Shown: in pieces, positions 8,901-18,639 of the stretch
Position numbering within the stretch: the stretch's first letter is position 1
Layout: every line of letters begins with the position of its first letter
The notes under the pieces: model-generated
Database searches by the model: none
Seen by the model: only the letters and a program-made list of their open reading frames with translations
What the model was told of the DNA's origin: nothing
Position numbers and translations under genes: made by a program
Source of the DNA: Pigoraptor vietnamica
Lineage: Eukaryota > Opisthokonta > Filasterea
DNA length: 20,453 nt
Reading direction: 5' to 3'
Assembly (NCBI GenBank): GCA_943704525.1
Contig: CALSCQ010000498.1
Span: forward strand, 1 to 20,453

Positions 8901-11900
8901 GGCGTGCGCACTCGCCATAGTGTCGGCGTGCGTGGACGTCTGCGTCGTCGCGGGTGACACGGATGCATCGCTGCTGCGCGCGACCGTGGACACTCCGGCG
9001 CGCATTGCACGCGGTGCGCGGCACAGCCTCGCGATTGCATCGCTTGCGAGCGTTCTCGAACGAACTCTGCGCGGTGCCCTCAGGGGCACCCTCCGAGTGC
9101 GGACGTCCGCCCTCGCGCTTGCCGCGACTGCCGTGGAGAAGAGCGCGTCCGACAGGGCCATTGTGGTCGACTGGCGCGAACTGCACGACTTCGCGTTTGA
9201 GTCGCTGCAGATCGCGCTTGATGCGGGGGCCCGCAGCGTGACCGGGGAGTGCAGCGACGCGGAGCGGCTCTTTGCGGCGGGCCTTTCGTTTGTCGCTGCG
9301 TCGCTCTCGCACTCTGCACTGTCCGGTGCGTGCGCAGCGGTCGCTAGCGGCATCCGGCACATGCATCAATGCGAAGGGTCGGTGGTTGCGGCTCTATCGA
9401 CGGCTGGACTCACGGGCAAGCAGCAGCGAGGTTCGCCGGCGTGCCCTCGCGCGGCAGAGGGCACAGCACTCCCGTCGCTCGCCGCGCGCATTGTGTGCGA
9501 GATGCATGCGCGCGTGCGGCCGGACTGGCTAAACACGGACGCGCTTCTGTGGGCGCTCGTGGACTGTCTACGCGCCGTGCACTCGCGCGTGCTCAAAGGG
9601 ACAGCGTCGGATGAATTTTCCGGAGGATTGGAGGCCGATCATCTATGGGTGGCGGTTGCTCGGGTTGCGCAGCACGCGGGCGCACGCGGTGACGGAAAGG
9701 CGCAAGGTGAGTCGTTTGTGAAGCTGCCGCAAGTTGCGTAGTAGCGACTGTCAGTTCGGCGTCGCATAAGGATGATGTTGCCGGCTCACACCAACGTCTT
9801 TCGCAACGCAGACGATTGCATGAAGCGCGTGCTCGACATGTGCCGACAATCCATTGTGGAGCGTTCGCGTGTCGCTGCGTGGGACAGCGCACGTCCAAAG
9901 AAGGCCGACGACGGCGCTCGCATGGTGCGTGAATATTGCTCTTCTAGTTGCGGGCATGAGACACTGTTGTCTGTGGTCGTGTTAATGTATCTCGTTCTGC
10001 TCCCGCTCACAACTCATCCGCCGGTCGACACAGGCGCGCTCCGAGGCCATTACGTCTGCCATCGCACACTGCGTCGAGTGTATTCGCGCAATGGTGTGCG
10101 GATCAGCCGTGCTGAAGGTGGGCCCGCGCACGTCTGCACGCACGCAAATGGTACACAGACGCACAGCACCTCCCTCCCCGTTCACAACAAACACACGCAC
10201 TAGCACAAACACATACACACACACGCGCGCGCGCGTGCATACACTATACCATAACGCACTCGCACGTATGTGCACTCAACGCAACCGTCAATTCCCCAAT
10301 ACGTCTCCCAGGCCACCCATGCGCAAGCCATCGTCGACATTGTGTCTCCGCTCGTGCCAGTCACGTGGCAGCACGTGCGCGGGTCCGCTGCGGACGCCCG
10401 CGCTACCCTCGCGTGCCTCCATCTCTGCGCGTCCCTCACTTTCGGCAGTCCGAGCGCGCGCATCGCCGTCGTCACTTCATGCGCGTCGATCGCCAACGCG
10501 GGGACTACTGTCTCCGGCTCGTCGCTTGTCCAGCGGCTGCTGAAACTCTCGAGCAACGGGGAGAAGGCGCCCAGCGCACACTATGCCGCTCTCCACGGCG
10601 TCATTGCAAACGCCGCGTTGTGCGCAGAGACCGTCGGGGCGATGGTCAAGGTGTGTGCGCTGTGGTGTGGGCGTCGTAGATCTATCTGATCTGGTGCGAG
10701 AAGTCGCTGCGTGGCCGTGCGACCTTGGAAAATTTTGGCTGACTAACTCTGTGTGCATGTGCGTGCGTTCGGTCGCGCGCAGGTCGGCTACCTGCCCTCG
10801 CTGTTGCAAGGGTCTCTCGTGGACTACTGTGGCAGCCACGCGTCTGCACACGCAAAGTCTGCGCGCTTTCTCACGCGCGCCGAATGGGCACTCCGCATTG
10901 CCGCCAACGCCTCGTTCACTTTGGACGGGGGGCGGCAAATAGCTCGCATTCCGAGTGAGTTTCCATTCGTCTGTACGTGTGTGAATATGCGTGCGCTGTG
11001 TGTGCGTGCGCGCTCGTGTGCGTATGTGCGTGCGAGTGGGCGTTTTTTGCGGGCGCGCACCTATTTTCTCTATCTAGCTGCGTGCGTCCATGCACTCGCA
11101 TGCATTAAGCATTCGCCCGCAGACATCCTCGAGTATCTCCTCGATGCCACCGAGCGCAGTCCGTCGCTGGAGGCCCCTTGCGCCCTCCTGTTGCGCAATC
11201 TCGCGTTCGTTGCCGAGTGCAGGGCCGCGTTTGCCGCAAACGGTGTGTGCACTCCGCCATTCCGCGCCTGCATTCTCTTGGGCTACCGTCGCGCGTGTGT
11301 GGTTCGCATGTGCTCGCGTGTACCTGCGACAACTTGACCACAGAAGACTCTCCCTTATGCTCTTTGACGTCTCACGCGGCTGTGGCTTCGCAGATCGCAT
11401 TCTCGTCCGCCTGGTCACGTGGGTCGGTGAAGGGTCCGCGCACGTGCGGGGCATCGCCGCGTCTGCCCTTTGGGCGCTCGTGCGCAACAGCGAGAAGGTA
11501 CGGTTTTGTCTGTGGTAGTGATCGCGTGCTCGCAGTGAACGTGTGCGACAGGACGTCACTGTTCGTCTGTCTCTAATCCTACATTTTTCGCAGCTGAAGG
11601 CCGCGGTTCGACGCGCGGGGCTTTCCACCGAAGCGCTTGCGAACGTCAGCGCAGTTATCGACGACGGTGGGTCCCTTCTTACTTCGACGAATGGGCGTGA
11701 TCTATGCCATGCCTCATGACCCTGGTATTAACACCCATTCCTCGCCGTACTTGTCTCCGCAGCGAGCGACAACGGCGTCCACGCGGAACTGCGCGAGTGC
11801 GTCGCCGGTCTCTCCGCCGCTCTGCGCGTAGACATTGAGCGCACGTCCTCGCTCGAGTCCCTCTCGGCGTCATCGGTCGCTTCGGGACCAGTGGCGCACC

Positions 11901-11926
11901 ACGTTCCCCTCCGGCCATACCGATGA
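2524..11926 (+). CDS. RTTN: Rotatin (RTTN/Ana3), armadillo-like centriole assembly protein, 24 exons, 2127 aa
   Basis: Exons: 2524-2557, 2675-2856, 2982-3162, 3291-3577, 3669-4184, 4285-4320 (provisional), 4435-4569, 4646-4729, 4817-5218, 5382-5734, 5821-5974, 6108-6207, 6351-6548, 6729-7281, 7421-7654, 7941-9706, 9812-9924, 10034-10117, 10312-10650, 10783-10954, 11123-11242, 11394-11497, 11594-11666, 11763-11926. Phases join throughout, giving 2127 aa (human rotatin 2226). Rotatin is needed for centriole and basal-body assembly. The N-terminus matches the rotatin N-domain: a short leader, then HPNPVVRERAIASV followed by paired helices (about residues 1-130). The C-terminus matches too: LLLRNLAFVAECRAAFAAN (about 1996-2014) and GIAASALWALVRNSEK (about 2034-2049), like vertebrate LLRNLCF and GAAALWALIYN. 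Between them are alpha-helical Ala/Leu-rich repeats of armadillo character and a Ser/Pro-rich loop in exon 4. No signal peptide or membrane segment is seen. Exon 16 (1766 nt) is by far the largest. Identity rests mainly on the two ends. Confidence 0.85.
2916..2960 (+). repeat. (CA)n microsatellite in RTTN intron 2
   Basis: An uninterrupted CA run of about 22 units lies between the donor at 2857 and the acceptor ending at 2981, preceded by an imperfect CACAGA stretch. A branch-point-like CTAAC follows (2964-2968). Confidence 0.95.
4285..4320 (+). other. Provisional 36-nt RTTN exon 6, possible cassette exon
   Basis: The segment follows a good acceptor (CTGTGCAG, ending 4284) and would be followed by a weak donor (GTGAAT at 4321). 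It encodes FLQSFTCDACCR in phase 0 on both sides, so inclusion or skipping both keep the frame (2127 or 2115 aa). Flanking introns would be 100 and 114 nt; skipping gives a 250-nt intron, also within the range seen here. Confidence 0.45.
5235..5300 (+). repeat. GT-rich imperfect repeat in RTTN intron 9
   Basis: The intron between exons 9 and 10 is dominated by GTGTGTGCGT-type repeats with ATATAT interruptions, soon after the donor at 5219. Confidence 0.7.
7655..7940 (+). other. GC-AG intron (RTTN intron 15)
   Basis: The upstream exon ends ACAAG and is followed by GCAAGT, the classic strong context of GC donors; the acceptor is CATGCAG, ending 7940. Only this donor joins exon 15 in phase 2 to the long open frame of exon 16, giving an Arg at the junction. 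The nearest GT donor (7659) would put the next exon in the wrong frame. At 286 nt it is the longest intron in the gene. Confidence 0.8.
7679..7777 (+). repeat. Imperfect CACA/CACG repeat in RTTN intron 15
   Basis: About 100 nt of CACACACG and CACGCACG units with a few interruptions sit inside the GC-AG intron. Translations of it in any frame give low-complexity Cys/Val or His/Thr strings and are not genes. Confidence 0.9.
10212..10236 (+). repeat. CA then CG alternating tract in RTTN intron 18
   Basis: An ACACAC run passes directly into CGCGCGCGCG, a purely alternating purine-pyrimidine tract within the intron 10118-10311. Such tracts can adopt Z-DNA; that is general knowledge, not shown here. 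Confidence 0.7.
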
Positions 11927-12116
11927 GCCGCTTCGCCGTTGCCGTTCGCAGCGAACGTGCGCGTTGTGCTTGCGTATGTCTTGTCATTTCTCAGTCTCTT
12001 CTTTCAATCGTGCGTCGCAGAACTGTAAGCGTATTTATCGTCTGTTTCGCCTTCAATGCCCAATCGCCATGAACTCGAGACCACGGCCTTTCTCCCAGCC
12101 TCGCAGTTCAAAGGAA
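11927..12116. other. Convergent gap between RTTN and HIRA stop codons
   Basis: Only 190 bases lie between the two stop codons of genes transcribed toward each other, so the 3' ends must be very short or overlap. A TGTAA (12024-12028) lies about 100 nt past the RTTN stop, and a minus-strand ATAAATA lies on the HIRA side. Neither is proven as a poly(A) signal. No gene is seen. Confidence 0.7.
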
Positions 12117-15100
12117 TTACTTTAATGACGCTTCAAGCTCCTCGACCGTTTCCTGCACCTCCGACACAAATCGCTGAAGCTCAAGGCGCTCGCGTACGCG
12201 AGACTCTGCGGGGAGGGGGGGGGGAAAGGGTGAGAGTGCCGTTCGGAGCTCGAAACGAAGATATACCTCACACGCACAAAAAACAACGGAAAAACCAAAA
12301 CCACGGACACAACACAAAGCGCAGGTCGATGCTCACCGACGACCGGGACCAGAGCGCGCACAATCTGAAGTCGCCGTTCAATCTGAGGCGGCAAAGGGCG
12401 AAAGCGGGTCAGTGGCCGCAATCACCGAACGCGGCAGAGTACACAGCCTTATCACAATCCACGCTGAGCCTCCAAGGCACTTCAGCTCTAATTGTTGGTG
12501 TGCGCGTGTGCACTGTGTATGAGAGTGAGTGTGTGTGAGTGCGTGAGTGTGTTTGTGTTTGCGAGTATGTAGAAACGCCCATATGCCCAGCCGCGTGCGC
12601 TCACTACACTCACCGGCAATGGCGGCTCGTCCCTTCCCTCCTCGGCCGCACGCGCGCCAAGCAAATCCTCAAAGAGATCCCTCAGTCGCGCAATGTGAAG
12701 CTCGTCCGCAAGACGCCGCGCGTACGCGTGTAGCCAGTACTCCCACTCGACAGGGGATCCGACGGCCTTGGCGGCAACCACTTGCATCTGAGAAGGAATG
12801 GAGCGCGGGTGTCAGCACTGCTCGTGCACTACGCATTACGATAAACGAACTCGACACACCACGCGTGCGCATCCACATCCACACAACGCGCAACAATCTC
12901 AACAACGGCACCATTAATACAGCCACGTCAACTTCCGTCAGAAGAATCCCCTGCGCCCATTCCCACCTCTAAGTGCGCGAGCGTCGTCGGCGCCGCATTC
13001 GCCGTCCTCAGCGCGCCAATCGACCCCCGCATGTCCATGACGAGTCCGCTCTGCATCGTTGCAAGCGGACCCGACGCAAGGCCCTGTGCGCCTGGCAGCG
13101 CAGCATACTCCGAAGCACCGGCAATAGGGCAGCCGCGGCTTGCAATGCGAACCCACGCGCTTAAGTTGTGGTCAAACGCAAACACGACGTCGTTCGTGAG
13201 TCGCACGACGGGCACGGGGCGCTCGACGGTTGGTTCTTGCGGTTGTTGGGACCCGTCGGTGGGCGTGGGCGGTGGTCGCTTCGAGAGGAATGCGACCGAC
13301 ACGCCCGTCCCGAGCGGTTGTTGCGCAAGAATGGCGCCGAACGAGCGCTCGCAAAGTGTGCACGCGGACCGGCGAGGCTCCCTGCGTGGCACTGAACAGT
13401 GAGACGAAGCATGCGCGGCATCTTGTGTTGCACTTCATGCAAACAATAAGCAGCCAAGGTGAAGGGAGAAGGGGCGCACGCACCACACGCGAACCGAGTC
13501 GTCGCCCCCAATGACGAGGACCTTGCCGTCCGACACGGAAAGCCACTTGCACGGCGAACCGACAAATAGGGGCGGGAGGAGTCTGCGAACGGTGACGCCG
13601 AGCACTGTGAGCCACACACACACACACGCATGTTACACACGCATAACACTACACAACATGTTTACAGACACACACGCACACACAACGCGCGCACTGATGC
13701 AAAAGGGCACTCATTGCGCGACACCACTCGACAAAGCCCATGTTGCACGATACGCAAATTCGTAAACGAGACGACAGAGGGGCTTGCCGCGAACCTTCGG
13801 CCCGTCTCGCTGAACGTGAGGAGCGTGCCGTCCTCGCAAACGACAGCGACGAGCGAGGCCGACCCATCAAGCCGCTGCGGTCGCGCTGGCAGAAGTGCGT
13901 CCCACGCGGGCGCGCCGTCGTGCAGGCACGTGAGCTTGTACACTGCGACATACCACGGCGAACGTGTCAGTCACAGTAGTCTTTCGGCAAAGGCGTTTGT
14001 CCGTACGCCAACGCTATGCACATTTCTCAGAAAAACCAGGAAGAGGGAGGAAAAGCAAAAGGTATGACACGCGTCGGCATGCCACTCACGTGATGCGTTG
14101 ACTTGCGCAGTCTCCAGCGCCGTCGCGGGTGCGTCGGAACCCCCGAGCGTTACTTGCATGGCGGGCAGCGGCAGCTGCGGCTGCGGCGGCGGCGGTTGTT
14201 GTGTCTGGCCGACCGAATCCTGCAATAAAGTGCCCACGGAACAAGTTGGCAAAGACAGGGCATGCCAAGGCCGTCAAAGAAAGAAAGAAAGAAATTCGCG
14301 CAACGAAAACACAAACCACATTTGCGTATGCACTGGCCGTGCTTGCTGCGGCGCCGCGCGTGTGTGCCTGTGTGTGTGCGTATGTCAAAAAAAAAAAAAG
14401 CCAATAGACGCTCACCTTCGCTGCCACCGCTGGTCGCTTCGGCGCAGGTCCTCCCTCGCCGTCGACAACGACAGACGCCTTTCGCTTCGACGGGCGCTCG
14501 TCCCTCTCTTGCGCGTGCTGTGTGTTGTTGTTCGCGGATGTGGTCAGCGGCTGTGCTACCACGGCGCTCTGCGAGGGCTGCGGCGGCGCCACAAAGGGGA
14601 GCTGCTGCGCGGGCGAAAACGAGAGCTGCTGGAAGGCCGTGGCCGTCGCGTTCGATTGCGAGACATCGCCCTGAAGTACAGAAGAGTGTGGAAATCGCGT
14701 TAGCAGAAAATTACGGCTCGCGTGCATGCACCTTCGCGCACGACAGCGCCTCCATGCATTGTCACCATGCGAAATCAGTGCGCCCACACACACCGTAAAG
14801 GCGCTGTTGACGGGCGCACTCGCCCCATTCCCGCTGCGCGGAAAACGAACATCATCAGCGCAACCACACACGCAACGTTTCCCTCTCCACGCTCATTCAC
14901 ACACACGCGCGCAACAGTAACTCGCTCCGCACCTTTCCCCCAAGAAGGTCGGCTGGATGCGGCGCTTGCCGTCCCTCGTGCGCGATTCAACCTGTTGCAC
15001 TGCCACATTGGACGCCCGAACGGGCTGAGGCTGCGGCTGTTGCTGTTGCTGTGACGGCGGCTGTCCGCGGTTGGGCGACTCGCTCACGGCCATGCGCGGT

Positions 15101-15930
15101 GGCTGAGCGATGGACGCCTGTGCGTGAAGCGAGCCCCCGCCGCCGCCTCCGAAAGCACCCGCGACTGCGCCAAACGACGTCGCGGGAGGGGGCGCTCGCG
15201 CGTTCTTGAGATAGCGGGGGTCTTCGGGGACGAAGACGCGCGCTTCATCGCCCATATGCACGCCGTACGCCTCCTTGCGCTTGCGCTCCTGTCGACGACA
15301 GAAGATGAACGGCGTAAAAAATCCACACAAGTGCGAAGGTCGTACTCTGAGGGCGCTAAGGAGAGACGAGAAGTAACAAACGCAACAGAACGAAGTGCCG
15401 ACACGACAGGCGGGGCCATGTGCGCTCTCACCGTCTTGGATGCGCTGATCGGCCGCCCTATTTCGTCCTCGGAGAACTGCACAAGCGCAATGGAACCGTC
15501 GCCGGAGCACGCAAGGAGCTTGATGCCACTCCGGTCCCTGAGATGGCACATGAAAGGCGACAAGGCCGCGCCATTAAAATCTCTTGTGTGTACCAGAATA
15601 AACACACACACACACACACACACACAAGTGTCGAAGGGGAAGGGGGCGACGGAGAAGAAATTTCGAACTCACCAAGTGAGGTCGAGCACGGGGCGCGTGA
15701 AGAGGTGCTTGGCGACCGCAATCGCGCGGTTGGACGCTGTTGACCAAACGGAGAGAGCGCCGTCTTGCGTCCCCACCGCGCACACGCCGATGGTATCGTC
15801 CACGTCACCGCGCGACGACGCCGGCTGAAAGATGACGGGGTTGAAGCGCTGCGGGCGCGAGGTCACGCGAGGGTCACATTTATATCGCAAGGCGTGCCAC
15901 TTAGCGCGAGCCCGCTGGGGTATGCGTGCG

Positions 15931-15983
<53 letters not shown>

Positions 15984-17697
15984 ATGTCTCTGTGCACACT
16001 TCGGGATGGGTGTCTGTGCGTGTGGGAGTGCGCATGTGAGTTGAGTCCACTCACCGTTGCAATGATTGGCGCAGAGTGCCCCACAAATTGGACGTTCGTC
16101 GCCCACGTGTCGCGATCGACGAGTGCGGACACGGGCGTCGACTCGTTCTCGTTGTAAGCGTGCGCTGTGCTAATGACCGCGCCGTCCGGCGACCAGCTGC
16201 GGCAGACGCACAGTACGTGAGGTGGACTGCGTGTTTTAGCGAGAGCGTACGTGGCGTGCGTGTGTGTGTGTGTCTGTGCATGCGTACGTGCGTGCAATTG
16301 CGCGCGGGCCACGTGCATATGTGCATCCAATATGACCGCAGGTGGGTGCGCAACCGCACGCACCTTGGCCGCCTGAAGAAGAGGTTTGCGTCGAATGGAT
16401 TTGCGTACGTCGGCTCAAACGGCCGCTTGACAACCGCCTCCACCTTCCAGTCTTTCGTGCGCCAAATGCGCATCGTCAAATCCTCCGACTGCGCACGACA
16501 GTGATGCCACAGCAGGAATAAGGCGTCACTTCGAGAAATACCAAACAGTACCAAATAAAACAAGAAAAAGACGAAAGGATTGCACAACACAAATCGACAA
16601 CACAGGGGCCAATAGAGATAGGATGATGAATTCTGCGCCATCAACAGCGGTTGTTTCGCATTGCACGCACCGACCCGCGGCGCTCCCACCCACCTGGCTT
16701 GCGAGGAACTGCCCGGCGGGATCCCACGTGACGCCCTTCACGAAGCTCGAGTGCTCCTGAAGCCGCGCAATGACAGCTGGCGGATGCAAAGCGAAGCGAG
16801 GAGGAACACGGGGAGAAGGGGGACACGAAGAGTTGAGTGAGGCGCGCGTGGCTTAAAATATTGAGACACAAGGCTGTACGAACGGAACCAACAAACGCCA
16901 AAAAACTGTCGGCCGCCACTGACGTCAGGGTGACTGCATGCACCCACCCGACGTCTTTGGGTCCCACACAATGACGAGGCGGTCGATGCCGCACGTCGCC
17001 AGCCGCGAGCCATCCGCAGACCACGCCAAATCGCACACGTCTGGACAAAATGGTGCAGGTGTGGGGATCAGAACGGGTAAACTCCCATGACGACGTCACC
17101 GCAAAAAGTAACGCACAACAAACAAAAGAGTGACGCACTTCCAGGACTCGACAGTCAACACGCAGACGGTGCTCGCGAGAACGGAACACACGCTCCGATG
17201 TCACGTACAGCAGTCAACCCACCGCCCTCGTGGCCATGCAGCACACCCGTGCAGCGCCACTGCTCCGTGGTCGCCTCGGACGGGCTGCTGCCGAAAGGGG
17301 CACTCACCGCGCCCGTTCTGCGCACAGGACAACCGACACATTAGCACACTGATTATGGAATCGCAAGCGTAATGCGGAGGGCGTTTAACGTTCAGCGACG
17401 GCAGCGCATATAGAAACTCACTGCGACATCTGCCACAGCATGACTAGCTTGTCGTCGCTTCCCGACGCGAGCAGCGCGCCCTTCGGGTGCCATCGCACGC
17501 AGTTGACGGCGCCAATGTGGCTCGTCATGACGGCGAGCATCTTGTGCACGTCAGAGTTGCGCTCGGCGTCGACAGACTGCAACGGCGCCATGTTCCATAT
17601 CTTGATCTTGCAGTCTGCGGCCGGCGTGGAGTATGTGAATAGAGCTTAGGCATGTGCATGACTGATTTCCAAGTGAATGTGCACACAGACACACACA

Positions 17698-17746
<49 letters not shown>

Positions 17747-17937
17747 GACTGCGCATCCGAAGCACGCGACAATCACCTTGCCCGCCCGTCGCGAGGCGAA
17801 CACCATCGGGGTTAACATCGATCGAAAAGATGGCTTGTCCTGCCCAGGAAAACAGTGTCAGTAGACGCAAACAGCGGTCCTTCTTCCGCCCAACACCGAC
17901 CATTGTGGGACACCCAGTCGGGAACGACCACGAACAT
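12117..17937 (-). CDS. HIRA: HIRA, replication-independent histone H3.3-H4 chaperone, 20 exons, 954 aa
   Basis: Exons, 5' to 3': 17937-17901, 17839-17777, 17614-17422, 17317-17223, 17040-16948, 16776-16694, 16488-16364, 16196-16055, 15848-15673, 15537-15432, 15288-14933, 14833-14794, 14670-14416, 14219-14090, 13942-13795, 13582-13484, 13381-12967, 12787-12614, 12382-12337, 12205-12117. HIRA is the scaffold of the HIR complex, depositing H3.3-H4 in the nucleus outside S phase. Residues 1 to about 371 form the WD40 propeller, opening like the family (PDWVSHNG then IFSIDVNPDG) and including EQWRC and FVKGVTWDPAGQFLASQ. The ASF1-binding B domain is intact at 470-488 (VESRTRDGKRRIQP; vertebrate VETRTADGRRRITP). 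A Gln/Pro-rich linker and a bipartite nuclear signal (KRK 565-567, PKR 580-582) follow. The C-terminal Hira domain (about 632-954) has FSETGRRLLPPLF, WEYWLHAYARRL and a helical end. Human HIRA is 1017 aa. All parts of the family are present. Confidence 0.95.
14276..14294 (+). repeat. (AAAG)n short repeat in HIRA intron 13
   Basis: Nearly five AAAG units sit within the intron 14220-14415; on the transcribed strand this is a pyrimidine run (CTTT). A 13-base poly(A) run at 14387-14399, poly(U) in the RNA, lies near the donor of the same intron. Confidence 0.7.
14794..14833 (-). other. 40-nt exon 12 of HIRA
   Basis: This tiny exon (acceptor TTCCGCGCAG, donor GTGTGT) encodes SGNGASAPVNSAFT. It is required because exon 11 ends in phase 2 while exon 13 must be read in phase 0; the 40 nt correct the phase exactly. 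Without it the downstream frame soon hits a stop. It lies in the low-complexity linker after the B domain. Confidence 0.8.
15602..15626 (+). repeat. (AC)n microsatellite in HIRA intron 9
   Basis: About 12 AC units lie in the intron 15538-15672; they read GT on the transcribed strand. Confidence 0.9.
15935..15982 (+). repeat. (TG)24 microsatellite in HIRA intron 8
   Basis: An uninterrupted TG run lies in the intron 15849-16054 and reads CA in the HIRA transcript. Confidence 0.95.
17681..17744 (+). repeat. (AC)n microsatellite in HIRA intron 2
   Basis: A pure AC run of about 23 units (17699-17744), preceded by ACACAG units, lies in the intron 17615-17776, just downstream of the exon 2 donor in the HIRA transcript, where it reads GU. 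Confidence 0.95.
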
Positions 17938-18215
17938 CGCCGCGACGGCAAGAGTGCCACACTGCCTCAGAGACGGTTGAGGCAGTGGCGGCCCTTAGCC
18001 CATCGAAGGTTGGAGCGGTGTAACACACAGATATGCAGGTCACGGCATCCAACTTCCCGCAAGGCGAAGCAGCAAACGTAGCAATGACGAAGACGGGCTC
18101 TGTGAGGGATGAATGTGACAAGGAAGACACCGTCGAGCACGAAGGAAGCGCTGGTATGGCGTTAAGATGGACGTGAAAGCGTTTGCACGGGTCCAACAGG
18201 CCAAACGAGAGCCAC

Positions 18216-18225
18216 ATCACGTGAT
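18216..18225. promoter_or_regulatory. ATCACGTGAT palindrome
   Basis: A perfect 10-bp palindrome with CACGTG core sits 6 bases before an E2F-like TTTCGCGCC. Nine of its bases recur at 86-94. Confidence 0.4.
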
Positions 18226-18230
18226 ACAAC

Positions 18231-18305
18231 TTTCGCGCCAGAAAAGTTTACGAGAGTTCGCTTGAATTGTAACGAGATTTCGGTAAAATTGGACAGCGCG
18301 CCAAA
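18231..18305. promoter_or_regulatory. Composite E2F-like element (copy C, first part)
   Basis: The block begins with TTTCGCGCC (18231-18239), identical to 2278-2286. CGAGAGTTCG (18251-18260) and CGAGATTTCG (18273-18282) repeat a CGAGA-NN-TCG motif also present at 2297-2306. The second opens CGAGATTTCGGTAAAATTGG (18273-18292), matching the reverse complement of 2287-2306 at 18 of 20 positions. GCGCGCCAAA (18296-18305) follows, as a GGCGCG core follows in copy B. Confidence 0.6.
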
Positions 18306-18443
18306 CAACGAAAAAAAAATTGAAAAAAATTTTGCGCGCCTTTTATTCGAAACAATTATTTCCAAAGGCTCTTTGTTCTGATTTTGTATTGAAATTCGAA
18401 TTATTTCTGCTTGTTTTTGATCCGATTGGGCCAATGACGCGCG

Positions 18444-18468
18444 TTTTGCCGTTTCAAATTTTGGCGCC
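18444..18468. promoter_or_regulatory. Composite E2F-like element (copy C, second part)
   Basis: TTTTGCC (18444-18450), five spacer bases, then AAATTTTGGCGCC (18456-18468). The same two blocks in the same order, with a three-base spacer, lie at 2311-2333. CCAAT boxes lie immediately upstream. The site is about 170 bases before the H2A.Z ATG. Confidence 0.6.
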
Positions 18469-18639
18469 GTTTTTCGGGTTTGCGCTCCCCCTTCGCTTCT
18501 CCCCATCGTTCACTCTGCAGCGACTCACTCGCAATCCCACCATCCATCCACCCCTTTTAACGCTTCATCCGTGCACACCAACCACTTATCCACACATTTC
18601 TAGCCTTCCTTTGCGCAGGAAACTCAGGACACATTCAAG

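Larger units (their letters stand above)
17938..18639. promoter_or_regulatory. Divergent HIRA-H2A.Z promoter
   Basis: The 702 bases lie between opposed start codons. The middle (about 18230-18420) is strongly AT-rich. Visible elements: CACGTG palindrome 18216-18225; E2F-like TTTCGCGCC 18231-18239; GCGCGCCAAA 18296-18305 (E2F-type on the minus strand); TTTTGGCGCC 18459-18468; and paired CCAAT boxes, ATTGG 18425-18429 and CCAAT 18431-18435. The right part (18480-18620) is pyrimidine-rich and probably includes the H2A.Z 5' leader. A 123-codon minus-strand frame (18229-17858) overlapping HIRA exon 1 has no recognisable content. Confidence 0.65.

Noticed and set aside
8279-9369. Several minus-strand frames of 200-258 codons opposite RTTN exon 16
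   Set aside because: The GC-rich exon leaves opposite strands open by chance; the products are Arg/Pro/Ala low-complexity, and the plus frame continues correctly from both flanking exons.
17858-18229. Minus-strand frame of 123 codons upstream of and across HIRA exon 1
   Set aside because: It reads HIRA exon 1 in another frame; the short frame giving MFVVVPDW joins exon 2 and matches the family start.
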